The notes under the pieces are model-generated. The model made no database searches, was not told the origin of the DNA, and was given only the letters and a program-made list of their open reading frames with translations. A stretch of DNA of 64,000 bases from Deltaproteobacteria bacterium UBA4427 (GTDB taxonomy: Bacteria; Myxococcota_A; UBA9160; UBA4427). Each line of letters begins with the position of its first letter. Position 1 is the first letter of the stretch. The position numbers and the translations under genes are program-made. Shown piece after piece: positions 24,379 to 34,016 of the stretch. The DNA is taken from the NCBI GenBank assembly GCA_002390675.1, contig DGPZ01000019.1, positions 1-64,000 of the forward strand. Direction: 5' to 3'.

Positions 24379-26646
24379 CTAACGACGAATATTTTTTTCT
24401 CGGCCCTGACGCCCCGCGAGTCTAAAGGTGAGGCGCGCACGGTCGGAGTCCACCTCAATGAGCCGGACGCGCAAGATATCTCCGACACCGATGCGCTGAC
24501 GCCCGCCTTGGGAGATCAACGCTTCCTCCTCCTCAACGAGTTCCCAGCGCCCGTCGAGCAATCTGATCGGCAGCAGCCCCGAGACCGAAGGCGCCACCAA
24601 TCGAATAAAGAGACCGAATTCAGTCGCCCCAGTCACCTCTGCTTCAAAGTTTTCGTCCTCATGGCCGGCCATCATCGCGCAACTCGCGAGCGCCGCCGCG
24701 TCCCGCTCCGCTTCTTGCGCGACGCGCTCACGTCCCGAAAGCCAGATGGAAACGCTCTCCGCGCGCTCAATAATGCGCGCATCGCGAGTTTCGGCCGCAG
24801 GCTCGTCTCGGATCAGCTTTCGCAAGGCCCGGTGCACCTCGAGATCCGCATAGCGCCTAATCGGAGAGGTGAAGTGCAGATAGTGGTCGAAGCGCAGAGC
24901 GTAGTGTCCAGCCGAGTCGAGCTGATAGCGTGCCTGACTCATAGAACGTAGAGCCGCCATGTGGATCCGCTCTTCGCTCGGCATCCCCTTTGCTGCCACT
25001 AACGCAGCCGCAAGCATGCCGGGCTCCGAAAGGTCGCCAGCCGCGTCGATCCCGTGCCGCTCAAGGAGCATCGCGAGGTCGTCGAGTTTTTGCGGCGACG
25101 GCGGCGGATGAGAGCGATGGATCGTAGGCCTTTCGGCTAGATCCAGCGCACGAGCCACTGCCCGGTTTGCTGCCAGCATCGCTTCTTCGATCAAAATGTG
25201 CGCGCGATTGCGAGACCGCAGCTGCGCATCGATGGCACGCCCCTCATCGTCGACAACGATCTGAACTTCCGGGAGCTCAAGCGTCAAAGCACCCGCCGCC
25301 GTCCGCTCCGCCCCGAATCCCTCGGCGATTCGATCAAGGCATCGCAGAGAGGCCCCCCACGGTTGATCCGCGAGCTTGCCTTCTTCGTCTTTCAGCCACA
25401 CGGCCGCGTCCTCATAGGCCAGCCGCGCGTGACTTCGGATCATGGCCTCATGAAAAAGCGCGTTCACGACGCGCCCGTCAGAGCCAATGCGGAGCTCCGC
25501 AACCAGAGCGCGGCGATCCACATCCGGCCGCAACGAACAGAGATCGCTGGAGAGCCGCTCCGGCAACATCGGAATCGAGCGATCCGGGAAGTAGAAGCTA
25601 TTTCCTCGGCGCCGGGCTTCAGAATCGATAAACCCCCCGGGTTCCACAAAATGACAGACGTCCGCGATGGCGACCCAAAGACGCCGAGTCCACGGCCGCG
25701 CGTCATCTTTGCCTTCGCCCGGATTCAGGTCGGCCAATCCTCCGTCGACAGCCTTTAGTGCGAGCGCTGAGATGCGGTCTTCCGCAAAGACGGCATCGTC
25801 ATGATCCTTGGCAGACGCCGGATCGATCGTGATGAAGGGCAGATGCCTAAGGTCAACTCGGCGGCCCATCTCGACCGGCGAGACCGCGTCATCCAGACCT
25901 TCCGCTTCTAGCGTCGTTCGGCGCGAAAATCGGCTCGTGAGGCGATGCTTCCAAACGAGAGCTTGATGATCCGCATCGGGCTGTCCCGCCTGCCCTAGCA
26001 CGGTGACGACTCTCACCGGCATTCCGGGACGAGTGCCGCCCGAAGATCCTCGTGGAAGCCGGCTACGGCTCCTCTTTTTCCCAACGCGTCCTTCGTCAAG
26101 GGGTGCCACAACGACGCGATCTCCGACTTCGGCACCCTTCGCATCCCGCTCTTTCAGCAGAAAATCGGGACATTCGACCCCCGCGAAAGGAATCAATCCA
26201 AAAATTCCGCCCTGAGGCGATCGCCCAATTCGCACGACCCATGTCGCGCGGGCCTGATCGAGGACACGCGTGAGTTCGCCGCGATGATCGCCCGCGCCCT
26301 TTTCGAGCGGAACGAAAGCCACCCGGGCACCGACTGAAACCGGTTCACCGAGGCACTCGATCTTCCACGAAACGCCGTCCGCGTCTTCGACCTCGAGCCA
26401 TTGGCCCGATGCGTCCGGCGCTGCTGTCGCGATCACTAGACCGTCTTGGTCTCGATGCCCCTTTGACTTACGCCGCTCGCCACCACGACTTCCAGAGGAA
26501 TCGCGTCGTCGGCCACCAGAATAAGGCCCGTCGCTCCGACCGCGAGACCGGCCGCCGTCCCGCGACGACCGGCCACTTGCACCCGACTTGCCGCCAGTAC
26601 GCTTTGAGCGCCCCGCACCACGCCCCCCAGAGTTCCGCTTAGCCAA
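24379..26646 (-). CDS. rnr: RNase R / RNase II family 3'-5' exoribonuclease
   Basis: Degrades RNA processively from the 3' end. The RNB domain at about 255-610 carries the metal site IDPASAKDHDDAVF (D275, D281, D283, D284) and the later HFTSPIRRYADLEVHR block. A C-terminal S1 domain lies at about 660-745 (FEAEVTGATEFGLFIRL). Cold-shock-like folds occupy about 65-240. The first 66 residues are a basic Gly/Arg/Ser-rich tail (GGRSRGRSDG, SRGGERRKSKG), probably disordered and RNA-binding. Length is near normal for RNase R (755 residues). The symbol is by family; RNase II cannot be fully excluded. Confidence 0.9.
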   Translation of the reverse strand: MAKRNSGGRGAGRSKRTGGKSGASGRSSRDGGRSRGRSDGPYSGGRRRDSSGSRGGERRKSKGHRDQDGLVIATAAPDASGQWLEVEDADGVSWKIECLGEPVSVGARVAFVPLEKGAGDHRGELTRVLDQARATWVVRIGRSPQGGIFGLIPFAGVECPDFLLKERDAKGAEVGDRVVVAPLDEGRVGKKRSRSRLPRGSSGGTRPGMPVRVVTVLGQAGQPDADHQALVWKHRLTSRFSRRTTLEAEGLDDAVSPVEMGRRVDLRHLPFITIDPASAKDHDDAVFAEDRISALALKAVDGGLADLNPGEGKDDARPWTRRLWVAIADVCHFVEPGGFIDSEARRRGNSFYFPDRSIPMLPERLSSDLCSLRPDVDRRALVAELRIGSDGRVVNALFHEAMIRSHARLAYEDAAVWLKDEEGKLADQPWGASLRCLDRIAEGFGAERTAAGALTLELPEVQIVVDDEGRAIDAQLRSRNRAHILIEEAMLAANRAVARALDLAERPTIHRSHPPPSPQKLDDLAMLLERHGIDAAGDLSEPGMLAAALVAAKGMPSEERIHMAALRSMSQARYQLDSAGHYALRFDHYLHFTSPIRRYADLEVHRALRKLIRDEPAAETRDARIIERAESVSIWLSGRERVAQEAERDAAALASCAMMAGHEDENFEAEVTGATEFGLFIRLVAPSVSGLLPIRLLDGRWELVEEEEALISQGGRQRIGVGDILRVRLIEVDSDRARLTFRLAGRQGREKNIRR

Positions 26647-26669
26647 ACATCACCTCATTCATTTTCAGT

Positions 26670-26698
26670 TTGACGCAATCCAACACGCACCGTACCCT
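26670..26698 (+). promoter_or_regulatory. Sigma-70-type promoter of the tRNA-Leu(CAG) gene
   Basis: TTGACG (26670-26675), 17 bases, TACCCT (26693-26698). The predicted start of transcription falls within a few bases of the tRNA 5' end at 26709. Confidence 0.55.
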
Positions 26699-26708
26699 GC
26701 GCCGCGTT

Positions 26709-26795
26709 GCCCGGGTGGCGGAATTGGTAGACGCGCTGGACTCAGAATCCAGTGTTCGCAAGGACGTGCTGGTTCGACTCCAGTTCCGGGCACCA
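26709..26795 (+). tRNA. tRNA-Leu (anticodon CAG)
   Basis: 87 bases including an encoded CCA. Acceptor arm GCCCGGG/TCCGGGC with one G-T pair, D-arm TGGCGGAATTGGTAGACGC, anticodon stem CTGGA/TCCAG with anticodon CAG at 26743-26745, a long class II variable arm (GTTC/GGAC) and T-arm GCTGG TTCGACT CCAGT. The long variable arm and the A73 discriminator agree with leucine. Confidence 0.95.
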
Positions 26796-27053
26796 CTCAT
26801 ACTCAGCGAACGTCAAAAAAAGAGCCTCATCATTAGAGCCTGGAACTCGAAGCATTGGGTTTGGCCTCGTGGGGACAGATTAGCTGTTCAGCGGCGATGA
26901 AGATCGCGGGATGTGATCCCCAACGCTCGTTTCGAAAAACGTCGCGCGCTTTCAGAGGATACGCCTCGGACTTAGCGATGGCGCTGCCCAAGGGTAGCGG
27001 CGAAGCCCGCTAGATCGCAGATCAAAAGGCTGTCGATCGCTATAGTAATCGGC

Positions 27054-27869
27054 ATGAGTGACGAAGCTATTATCTTTGAAGTGGATGACGATGGTGTGGC
27101 GCTGATCACGCTGAATCGGCCGGACCAGATGAATGCTTGCTCGGAGGCGCTTCTTGACCAGCTGACCGCTGCATACCGGCGTTGCGACGAAGATGATTCG
27201 ATTCGCGCGGTTGTCGTCACCGGGGCCGGCCGAGCGTTTTGCGCTGGCGCGGACATGAGCGACGCGGAGAACACCTTCTCCGGAAGCGGCATGGACGGCT
27301 TTAGTGCTGCCGCGACCGGAATGCCCGCCTTCAGGATTCGAAAGCTCGTGGTCGCCGCCGTGAATGGACACGCGATCGGGCTTGGGATGACGCTCGCCAT
27401 GCAATGCGATGTCCGCATTTTTGCCGTTGAAGGCAAATACGGGATCGTCCAGGTGCGACGCGGCGTGATGGGCGACGCGTATTCCCATTGGACGATGGTG
27501 CGGCTCGTGGGATTGGCCAAGGCTGCGGAAATCATGCTCACGGGTAAGACATTCAAAGGCAACGAGATCGAGCGCCTTGGCATTGCGAGTCAGGTGCTCC
27601 CCTCTGTGGAGGTTTTGCCCGCCGCCTTGGCGCTCGCGCGGGACACCGCTATCCACGCGGCTCCGCTCTCCGTCGCGGTTTCAAAAAAGTTGCTTTGGGA
27701 GTCCAGCGAACTCAGCGCCGAGCAAGTTGAACAAAAGGAAACCGAGCTTCATAAGGTCGTTATGACCTCGCCCGACGCGATAGAGGGTCCGGTATCTCAT
27801 GCGCAAAAGCGTGCCCCCGAATGGCAGGGCCGACTTTCTACCGATTGGCCTGAATGGCCGATTAGTTAG
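27054..27869 (+). CDS. Enoyl-CoA hydratase/isomerase (crotonase) family protein
   Basis: Acts on enoyl-CoA or similar thioesters, probably in fatty-acid or aromatic-acid breakdown. The 271-residue crotonase fold shows LNRPDQMNACSEALLDQL, the first oxyanion block GAGRAFCAGADM and the second around GHAIGLGMTLAMQCDVRIF. The usual catalytic glutamate region reads VRRGVMGDAYSHW, so the exact reaction is open. A TATAGT hexamer at 27041-27046 sits only seven bases before the ATG and no ribosome site is obvious, so the mRNA could be leaderless. It is convergent with the aldo/keto reductase. The 258 bases between it and the tRNA contain no gene that I can support. Confidence 0.9.
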   Translation: MSDEAIIFEVDDDGVALITLNRPDQMNACSEALLDQLTAAYRRCDEDDSIRAVVVTGAGRAFCAGADMSDAENTFSGSGMDGFSAAATGMPAFRIRKLVVAAVNGHAIGLGMTLAMQCDVRIFAVEGKYGIVQVRRGVMGDAYSHWTMVRLVGLAKAAEIMLTGKTFKGNEIERLGIASQVLPSVEVLPAALALARDTAIHAAPLSVAVSKKLLWESSELSAEQVEQKETELHKVVMTSPDAIEGPVSHAQKRAPEWQGRLSTDWPEWPIS

Positions 27870-27902
27870 TCAGACGTTAGGCGTTCCATCACTCGTCGGC
27901 TG

Positions 27903-28790
27903 CTAAATCGCGTCACTGATACCGCGCTCGAAGAGTGGCTCAATCCCCATCGATTCAACATCTTGCGCCATGTCAGTATCCGCGGGGGAATCGGAGACGC
28001 TCGTGAATTGTGATGCGGCGGTAAGCGTCGCTTCCAGGAGACCGCCGTCGCTCGAGCTGTTGAGAAAAACGTCCTCGCGTGAGAGCACCCAATGCACGGC
28101 ACGCGTCAGCGCCTCTACATCGCGGATCGGCTCGTACCAGCTGAACCTCCGCTGCGTCTCGCTCTGCCAGCGTCGGCGAGCGATCGATTTGATCGTCTGC
28201 AAAGCCACGCCACGCTCGGCGCATGTGCTCGCGAGCAGCTCGAAATCCTTCGCGTATTCCGGCTGGGCCATCATCGAATAGTTGTACGGAGCGAGCACCG
28301 AAGTGAAATCGTATTCCGCAAGGCTCCGTAAATGAAACGCCGGCGCGAAAGTGCCATGCCCCGTAACACCGATATGCCGCACCAATCCCTCATCCCTGGC
28401 CTGGATCAGCGCCTCCAGCGCACCGCCGGGCCCCATGGCCGTGAGCCATCCATCCTCGTCCGTGAGGTTGTGCAGCTGGATCATGTCGACAAAATCGACG
28501 CCCATACGCTCGAGAGAGCGTTCCAAGCTGGCCCGTGCCTCGGGCCCTTCGCGGTCTCCGGTCTTGGTCGCTAGAAAAACGCGATCCCTGTTCAGCATCA
28601 GCCAACCCGCCAGGTTCAGCTCGGATTCGCCATAGCTGGCCGCTGTGTCGATGTGATTGATGCCGGCAGCCTCAATCGTCGCGAGCGTTTTCTCAACCCG
28701 CTCGGGCTTCATCATGGCCAGGGCCGCGGCCCCGAACAGAATCCGAGAGCTGTCGAAGCCGGTGCGCCCGAAAGGCTGTCTAGTAATCAT
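27903..28790 (-). CDS. Aldo/keto reductase
   Basis: NAD(P)H-dependent oxidoreductase of the TIM-barrel AKR superfamily, 295 residues. The catalytic tetrad is present: D48 and Y53 in HIDTAASYGESE, K76 in FLATKTGDR and H107 in MIQLHNL. The N-terminal FGRTGFDSSRILFGAAAL is typical. The C-terminal part carries extra acidic sequence in place of the usual cofactor segment. The substrate is unknown. It is divergent from lon with about 230 bases between them. Confidence 0.9.
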   Translation of the reverse strand: MITRQPFGRTGFDSSRILFGAAALAMMKPERVEKTLATIEAAGINHIDTAASYGESELNLAGWLMLNRDRVFLATKTGDREGPEARASLERSLERMGVDFVDMIQLHNLTDEDGWLTAMGPGGALEALIQARDEGLVRHIGVTGHGTFAPAFHLRSLAEYDFTSVLAPYNYSMMAQPEYAKDFELLASTCAERGVALQTIKSIARRRWQSETQRRFSWYEPIRDVEALTRAVHWVLSREDVFLNSSSDGGLLEATLTAASQFTSVSDSPADTDMAQDVESMGIEPLFERGISDAI

Positions 28791-29018
28791 GGGCAGAGTC
28801 TAGCGACCGCAAGAAAGTCGACGAGAACCTCGATTTAGATGAATATTTTCAATCGCTTGCGGCATCTACACGAATTCGTGCCGATTCCTGTCATTTTGCC
28901 TAGCTCCTCCTTTTGGCCGGTTGACCTCGACCGTCCGCTGCTTACGTTGACGCCTGCTTCGGGGCGACCCCGGAGCGCCGCGTCGGCTTGAACCGAACCG
29001 CGGCAGAACGGGAGTTCC

Positions 29019-31472
29019 GTGTCCGACGAAGAACGCAACGACGACGATTCCAGCCAGAATGAAGGCGACCGCCAGGGAAGCGCGAGTGATATCGCATCCT
29101 TGATCGTGGAAGTCCCCGGCTCCGATGTCATCGAGGTGCCTGCAGACCTCCCCGTGCTCCCAGTCCGTGACGTGGTCGTTTACCCCGGCGTGACCATGCC
29201 TTTGGCAATTGGGCGCGAACGCTCCCTCGCAGCCTTGGACGACGCGGGCCAAGACGGATTTCTGCTCGTCGTATCCCAGCGCGATCCGATGACCGAGGAT
29301 CCCGCACTCGAAGATCTCTACGAGGTCGGCACGATCGTTCGTGTCATGCGCATCATAGACGCTCGACGCGAAGGTAAGCAGGCGCTCGTCGTAGGCATCG
29401 CTCGTGCGGTCATGACCCGCACCGTCGCGACGCAGCCTGCCCTGCGAATGCAAATTCGGCCCCTCATCGAAAACGACGAGACCACACCGCAACTCGAGGC
29501 GGCATGGCGTCGTGTCGTGATGCTCGCGCAGCGAATTGTCGGGCTCCGCGAGGATATGCCCGACGAATGGAAAGCCTTCATTCAGGGAATTCCGACACCC
29601 GGCATACTGGCCGACCTTGTCGCCTCGAATATCGCGCTGACAGCGAAACAGAAAATTGAATTACTTGCGGAAGCAGATCCCGAAACGCGCCTTGCTCTCG
29701 TCGAAGCGCACCTCGAAAAAGAAGTCACGATCGCCGAGACCCAGCGCAACCTAACAGACGAAGCCGGCGGCGAAACCGATCCGAAGCGGCGCGAGAAGAT
29801 GCTTAGACGGCGTATGCGCGAGATCCAAAAAGAGATCGGCGAAACCGACGCAGGAGCGCGCGAAGTCGACGATTTACGCGAAAGCCTTGAAGCCCTTGAC
29901 CTCCCCGAGGAAGCGCAGACGCTGGCCGATCGTGAACTCCGCCGTCTATCCTCCCTGCCCCAACATGCCCCGGATCGACATCTGATCAGAACCTATCTCG
30001 ACTGGATGGTCGATCTGCCGTGGAACACACGGACGGACGATGATCTCGACCTTCATCAGGCACGCGAAATTCTTGACGCGGACCATCACGGCCTCAAAGA
30101 GGTCAAAGATCGCATCCTTGAATTCCTTTCCGTTCGGAAGCTCGCTCCCGATGCACAGGCTCCGATCCTCTGCTTCGTCGGACCGCCCGGCGTCGGCAAG
30201 ACGTCTCTCGGAAAGTCGATCGCTCGCTGCATGGGTCGCAACTTCACGCGCGCTTCCCTCGGCGGCGTGCGAGACGAAGCCGAAATCCGTGGACATCGCC
30301 GGACCTACGTCGGCTCGATGCCCGGTCGCGTCCTTCAAAGCTTGAAGCGGGCGGGTTCCAAGAACCCCGTCTTCCTGCTCGACGAAATCGACAAGGTCGG
30401 CTCCGATTTCCGCGGCGACCCAAGCTCGGCGCTCCTAGAAGTCCTCGACCCCGAACAAAATAATGCCTTCTCCGACCACTACATCGAAGCACCTTTTGAT
30501 CTTTCTAGTGTCTTGTTTATCGCCACCGCGAATACCCTCTCGACGATTCCCGCGGCCCTGCTCGACCGCATGGAGGTCATCGAACTCGCCGGCTATACCG
30601 AGCGCGAGAAGCTGGTCATCGCCGAAAAGTTCCTAGTGCCACGACAGCTCGAAGCGCACGGTCTCGAAGCCAATCAGGTCACGATCAGCGAAGCGGCACT
30701 TGACCGCATCATCGTCGAGTACACCCGCGAAGCCGGTGTTCGAAACCTAGAGCGCAACGTGGCAACGCTCATGCGAAAATGCGCGCGCAGAGTTTCAGAG
30801 GACCGCGAACTCATCATCGCCGTCGACCCCGACTTCGTATCCAAGGCCCTCGGCGCACCGCCCCACCTTTCCGAGACTGCGGAAGAAGTCGCGCTCCCAG
30901 GAGTAGCCGTTGGCCTCGCAGTGACTGCCCACGGCGGCGATATTCTCTTCGTTGAGGCCGCACGCAACCTCGGTGGCAAGGGCATTCGCCTCCGCCTCAC
31001 GGGCCAGCTAGGCGATGTCATGAAGGAATCTGCAGAGGCCGCGCTCTCCTGGGTACGCTCGCATGCCAAAGAACTTGGCCTTAGCGAAGAGGCCCTCGCC
31101 CCAGGCGAAATTCATCTTCATGTCCCTGCCGGCGCGGTACCAAAAGATGGCCCCTCTGCTGGCGTTGCGCTCGTCACGGCACTCGTGTCTCTCCTGTCCA
31201 ACCGGAGCGCCCCGAGTCATGTCGCCATGACCGGCGAAATTTCGCTTCGAGGACGCGTGCTGCCGGTCGGCGGCATCAAGGGCAAGCTTCTCGCCGCCAG
31301 TCGTGCAGGGATCGATACGGTCGTAATTCCTAAACGAAACAAGAAGGACCTCGCTGAGGTCCCAGATGAAGTGAAAGCGAACCTCGGAATTCATCTAGTG
31401 GACACAATCGACGAGGCGCTATCGCTGACACTCGGTGGACTACTCGACACTAATCCGCCAACGTCCGCCTGA
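29019..31472 (+). CDS. lon: ATP-dependent protease Lon (copy 1)
   Basis: The 817-residue enzyme degrades misfolded and regulatory proteins in the cytoplasm. It has the LON substrate-binding domain ([19 protein letters not shown]), a coiled-coil region, AAA+ domain with Walker A GPPGVGKT (388-395) and [10 protein letters not shown], and the protease domain with catalytic S713 in PKDGPSAG and K756 in GGIKGK. The GTG/GCC-rich start at 29019 lies close to a ribosome site. A second full Lon is at 55256. Possible promoter elements TTGACC (28921) and TACGTT (28943) are 16 bases apart, a weak match. Myxobacteria are known for two Lon genes with separate roles. Confidence 0.95.
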   Translation: MSDEERNDDDSSQNEGDRQGSASDIASLIVEVPGSDVIEVPADLPVLPVRDVVVYPGVTMPLAIGRERSLAALDDAGQDGFLLVVSQRDPMTEDPALEDLYEVGTIVRVMRIIDARREGKQALVVGIARAVMTRTVATQPALRMQIRPLIENDETTPQLEAAWRRVVMLAQRIVGLREDMPDEWKAFIQGIPTPGILADLVASNIALTAKQKIELLAEADPETRLALVEAHLEKEVTIAETQRNLTDEAGGETDPKRREKMLRRRMREIQKEIGETDAGAREVDDLRESLEALDLPEEAQTLADRELRRLSSLPQHAPDRHLIRTYLDWMVDLPWNTRTDDDLDLHQAREILDADHHGLKEVKDRILEFLSVRKLAPDAQAPILCFVGPPGVGKTSLGKSIARCMGRNFTRASLGGVRDEAEIRGHRRTYVGSMPGRVLQSLKRAGSKNPVFLLDEIDKVGSDFRGDPSSALLEVLDPEQNNAFSDHYIEAPFDLSSVLFIATANTLSTIPAALLDRMEVIELAGYTEREKLVIAEKFLVPRQLEAHGLEANQVTISEAALDRIIVEYTREAGVRNLERNVATLMRKCARRVSEDRELIIAVDPDFVSKALGAPPHLSETAEEVALPGVAVGLAVTAHGGDILFVEAARNLGGKGIRLRLTGQLGDVMKESAEAALSWVRSHAKELGLSEEALAPGEIHLHVPAGAVPKDGPSAGVALVTALVSLLSNRSAPSHVAMTGEISLRGRVLPVGGIKGKLLAASRAGIDTVVIPKRNKKDLAEVPDEVKANLGIHLVDTIDEALSLTLGGLLDTNPPTSA

Positions 31473-31576
31473 CGCAGAGTCAGCAATTCACTAGGTGAGG
31501 CGACCTACGTTCTAGGACGTCAAAAATCGCACAGTCTCGTTCGTATCGCGGCCCAATTCTTTCGCGCCCGCCGCCA

Positions 31577-32821
31577 ATGTCGCGGTCACATAATGCTAGG
31601 ATCCCGACGTTGAAGGTAGCCCTCGTACACGACTGGCTGGTTGGCTATCGCGGTGGGGAGCGTGTTCTCCACCACTTAGCGAGCCGCTTTCCGGACGCAG
31701 ATCTGTACACGCTGGTCCACGAACCAGGGTCGGTGCCGGAGGAGATCGAAGCGCGATCGATTCACACGAGCGTGCTCGACCGGATCCCTGGAAGCGGGAA
31801 GCATTACCGGAAATTCTTGCCGCTCTTTCCCTGGGCCATTCGTCGCTTCGACTTCACAGGGTACGACCTCGTCCTGTCCACCAGTCACGCCGTCGCGAAG
31901 AGCGTTCGCGTCCCGCCGGGCGTCGCTCACGTGGACTACTGCTTCACGCCCATGCGATACGTCTGGGACCATGTCGATACCTACGTGGGCCAGGGCTCCA
32001 GACGCGTCCTCGCAGGGCCTCTGATCAAGGGGCTCCGGCGTTTCGATGTACGCACGAGTTGCGAAGAATCGGTCACGCGCTTCGTTGCGATCTCAACGGA
32101 CATCGCCGAACGAATCCATCGGCACTACGGCAGAACGGCGCGTGTGGTGGCTCCGCCCGTCGACCTCTCCTGGATCCAAGCGGCCGAGACTCCTGCGGAA
32201 GACTTCTATCTGCTGGTCGGCGGCTTCGTGCCCTACAAGCGAGAGGCCCTCGCCATAGAGGCTTTCCGCCGCCTCGGACGTCGACTCGTCGTCGTCGGTG
32301 ACGGGCCGATGCGGGCCCGGGTCGAGCGCGACGCACCGGAGCACATCGAATTCCTCGGGCGCGTCTCCGATGAGGCCCTGGCGGATCTCTACCGGCGTGC
32401 ACGCGCCTTGATCTATCCACAGCACGAAGATTTTGGACTCGTTGCAGTCGAGGCGCAGGGCGCTGGCCGTCCCGTGATCGGATTCGGTCGAGGAGGCCTT
32501 GTCGATACGGTGCGACCGTACGTTGCTCAGGAGGGCGTCACGCCGGATTCAGTCGGGTTTGATGCGACGGGCGTATTTTTTCACGAGCAGACGCCCGAGG
32601 CAATCTGTGAAGCTGTCACGCGCTTTGAAGAGGTCGAAGCGTATTTCGATCCGCCCGCATTGCGGCGCTGGGCAGAAAGCTTTTCGCCGGCGCGCTTCGA
32701 TGCAGAACTCGACTTAGAAGTCGCAGCTGCATTAACACGGGCTCGCGCTCCGCGGCCGAGAGAGCCCTTCCCCACTCTGACAAAGCCGCGATCCGGACAG
32801 TCCCTGGAGTCGACGAGATGA
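31577..32821 (+). CDS. GT4-family glycosyltransferase (WbaZ-like)
   Basis: The 414-residue GT-B fold enzyme starts with VALVHDWLVGYRGGERVLHHL, typical of GT4 mannosyl/galactosyl transferases of O-antigen and exopolysaccharide clusters. It has CFTPMRYVWDH, the acceptor-side block, and the donor-site E-x7-E region around PQHEDFGLVAVEAQGAGRPVIGFGRGG. A TTG at 31610 is an alternative start. Its stop overlaps the aminotransferase start (ATGA). With the genes up to 38.3 kb it probably builds a surface polysaccharide. Confidence 0.9.
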   Translation: MSRSHNARIPTLKVALVHDWLVGYRGGERVLHHLASRFPDADLYTLVHEPGSVPEEIEARSIHTSVLDRIPGSGKHYRKFLPLFPWAIRRFDFTGYDLVLSTSHAVAKSVRVPPGVAHVDYCFTPMRYVWDHVDTYVGQGSRRVLAGPLIKGLRRFDVRTSCEESVTRFVAISTDIAERIHRHYGRTARVVAPPVDLSWIQAAETPAEDFYLLVGGFVPYKREALAIEAFRRLGRRLVVVGDGPMRARVERDAPEHIEFLGRVSDEALADLYRRARALIYPQHEDFGLVAVEAQGAGRPVIGFGRGGLVDTVRPYVAQEGVTPDSVGFDATGVFFHEQTPEAICEAVTRFEEVEAYFDPPALRRWAESFSPARFDAELDLEVAAALTRARAPRPREPFPTLTKPRSGQSLESTR

Positions 32822-33993
32822 GCGACCACAAACGCATTCCTATGCTCGATCTCGTCGCGCAGCACGCAGAGATCGAAGAAGAATTGCTCGACGGCTTTGC
32901 CGAAGTCCTTGCTAGCGGACGCTTCGTATTAGGCTCGCAGGTCGAGACCTTTGAAACGGAACTCGCAAAACTCTGCGACGCCCGCCAGGCGGTGTCATGC
33001 AACTCAGGGACCGATGCGCTCTGGCTCGCACTCCGCGCATTAGGCATCGGCGTAGGCGATGCTGTGCTCTGCCCCGCCTACTCTTTTTTCGCAACCGCCG
33101 CGACGATCGCTCGCGTGGGCGCCACGCCGATCTTCGTCGACATCGACCCTCTGACACTGAACATGGATCCCGAAGATGCGATTCGTCGCGCTGAGAGCAT
33201 CCCTAATTTGCGTGCCGTCATGACCGCGGACCTCTTCGGCCAAATCTGCGAACTCGGCCCCCTGGAGGCTTATTGCGCAGAGCATAATCTCCCGATCATT
33301 GAGGATGCCGCGCAATCCATCGGCGCGATCGACTTGGGCGGAAAACCAGTTGGCGAACGCGCGCACGTCGCCTGCTTCAGCTTCTATCCCACGAAGAATC
33401 TCGGCGCCCTCGGCGATGCCGGCGGCCTAGTCACCGGCGACAGCGCACTCAGCGAGCGAATCGCGAAACTCCGCATCCACGGCGAAGACGAGCCCGGTCT
33501 CTATCACGAGCTTGGAGTCAATTCGCGCATGGACGCGCTCCAGGCCGTTGCACTTTCGATCAAGCTCCGACATCTGGAGCGCTGGACCCGGGCGAGACGC
33601 GAGCGAGCGCTTCACTACGATGCCCTATTCGCATCTCGTGGTGCTGTCTCGGGAGATGCCTCCCTGTCGGATGGCAACCTGTCCCTACGCACATCGCCGC
33701 CGCTGCCCGAACCCGGCCGCCACACCTACCACCGGTACATCGTGCGCGTCCCCAAAGACAAGCGCGCCGCTCTCATCGCAGCGCTGGACCAGCAGGGCAT
33801 TGCCAGCGAAATTTACTACCCGCGCGGACTTCATCAACAGCCCGCTCTCGCCGACTTTGCTCCGCGCGAGGGGCTGCCGCAAACGGAGCGCGCGACCTGC
33901 GAAACCCTCGCACTGCCACTCTACCCGGAGCTCGAATTCGACGATATCGAACGAGTCGTCGACACAATCAGCGAGACGCTCAAAATCCTGTAG
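32818..33993 (+). CDS. DegT/DnrJ/EryC1/StrS-family sugar aminotransferase
   Basis: PLP-dependent transaminase of 391 residues that makes amino sugars from keto sugars for surface glycans. Signs: SGRFVLGSQVETFE, CNSGTDALWLALRALG, IEDAAQSIGA, and the PLP lysine K193 in FSFYPTKNLGALGDAGG, then the GVNSRMDALQA block. A stretch at about 278-295 (SGDASLSDGNLSLRTS) is low in complexity and carries the same hexapeptide as the kinase repeats at 2097; it seems to be inserted in a loop before the conserved HTYHRYIVRV. It is coupled to the glycosyltransferase. Closest family members (FdtB, WlbE-like) cannot be told apart here. Confidence 0.92.
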   Translation: MSDHKRIPMLDLVAQHAEIEEELLDGFAEVLASGRFVLGSQVETFETELAKLCDARQAVSCNSGTDALWLALRALGIGVGDAVLCPAYSFFATAATIARVGATPIFVDIDPLTLNMDPEDAIRRAESIPNLRAVMTADLFGQICELGPLEAYCAEHNLPIIEDAAQSIGAIDLGGKPVGERAHVACFSFYPTKNLGALGDAGGLVTGDSALSERIAKLRIHGEDEPGLYHELGVNSRMDALQAVALSIKLRHLERWTRARRERALHYDALFASRGAVSGDASLSDGNLSLRTSPPLPEPGRHTYHRYIVRVPKDKRAALIAALDQQGIASEIYYPRGLHQQPALADFAPREGLPQTERATCETLALPLYPELEFDDIERVVDTISETLKIL

Positions 33994-34016
33994 CGAACGT
34001 TAGGTCGCTGCTCGGT

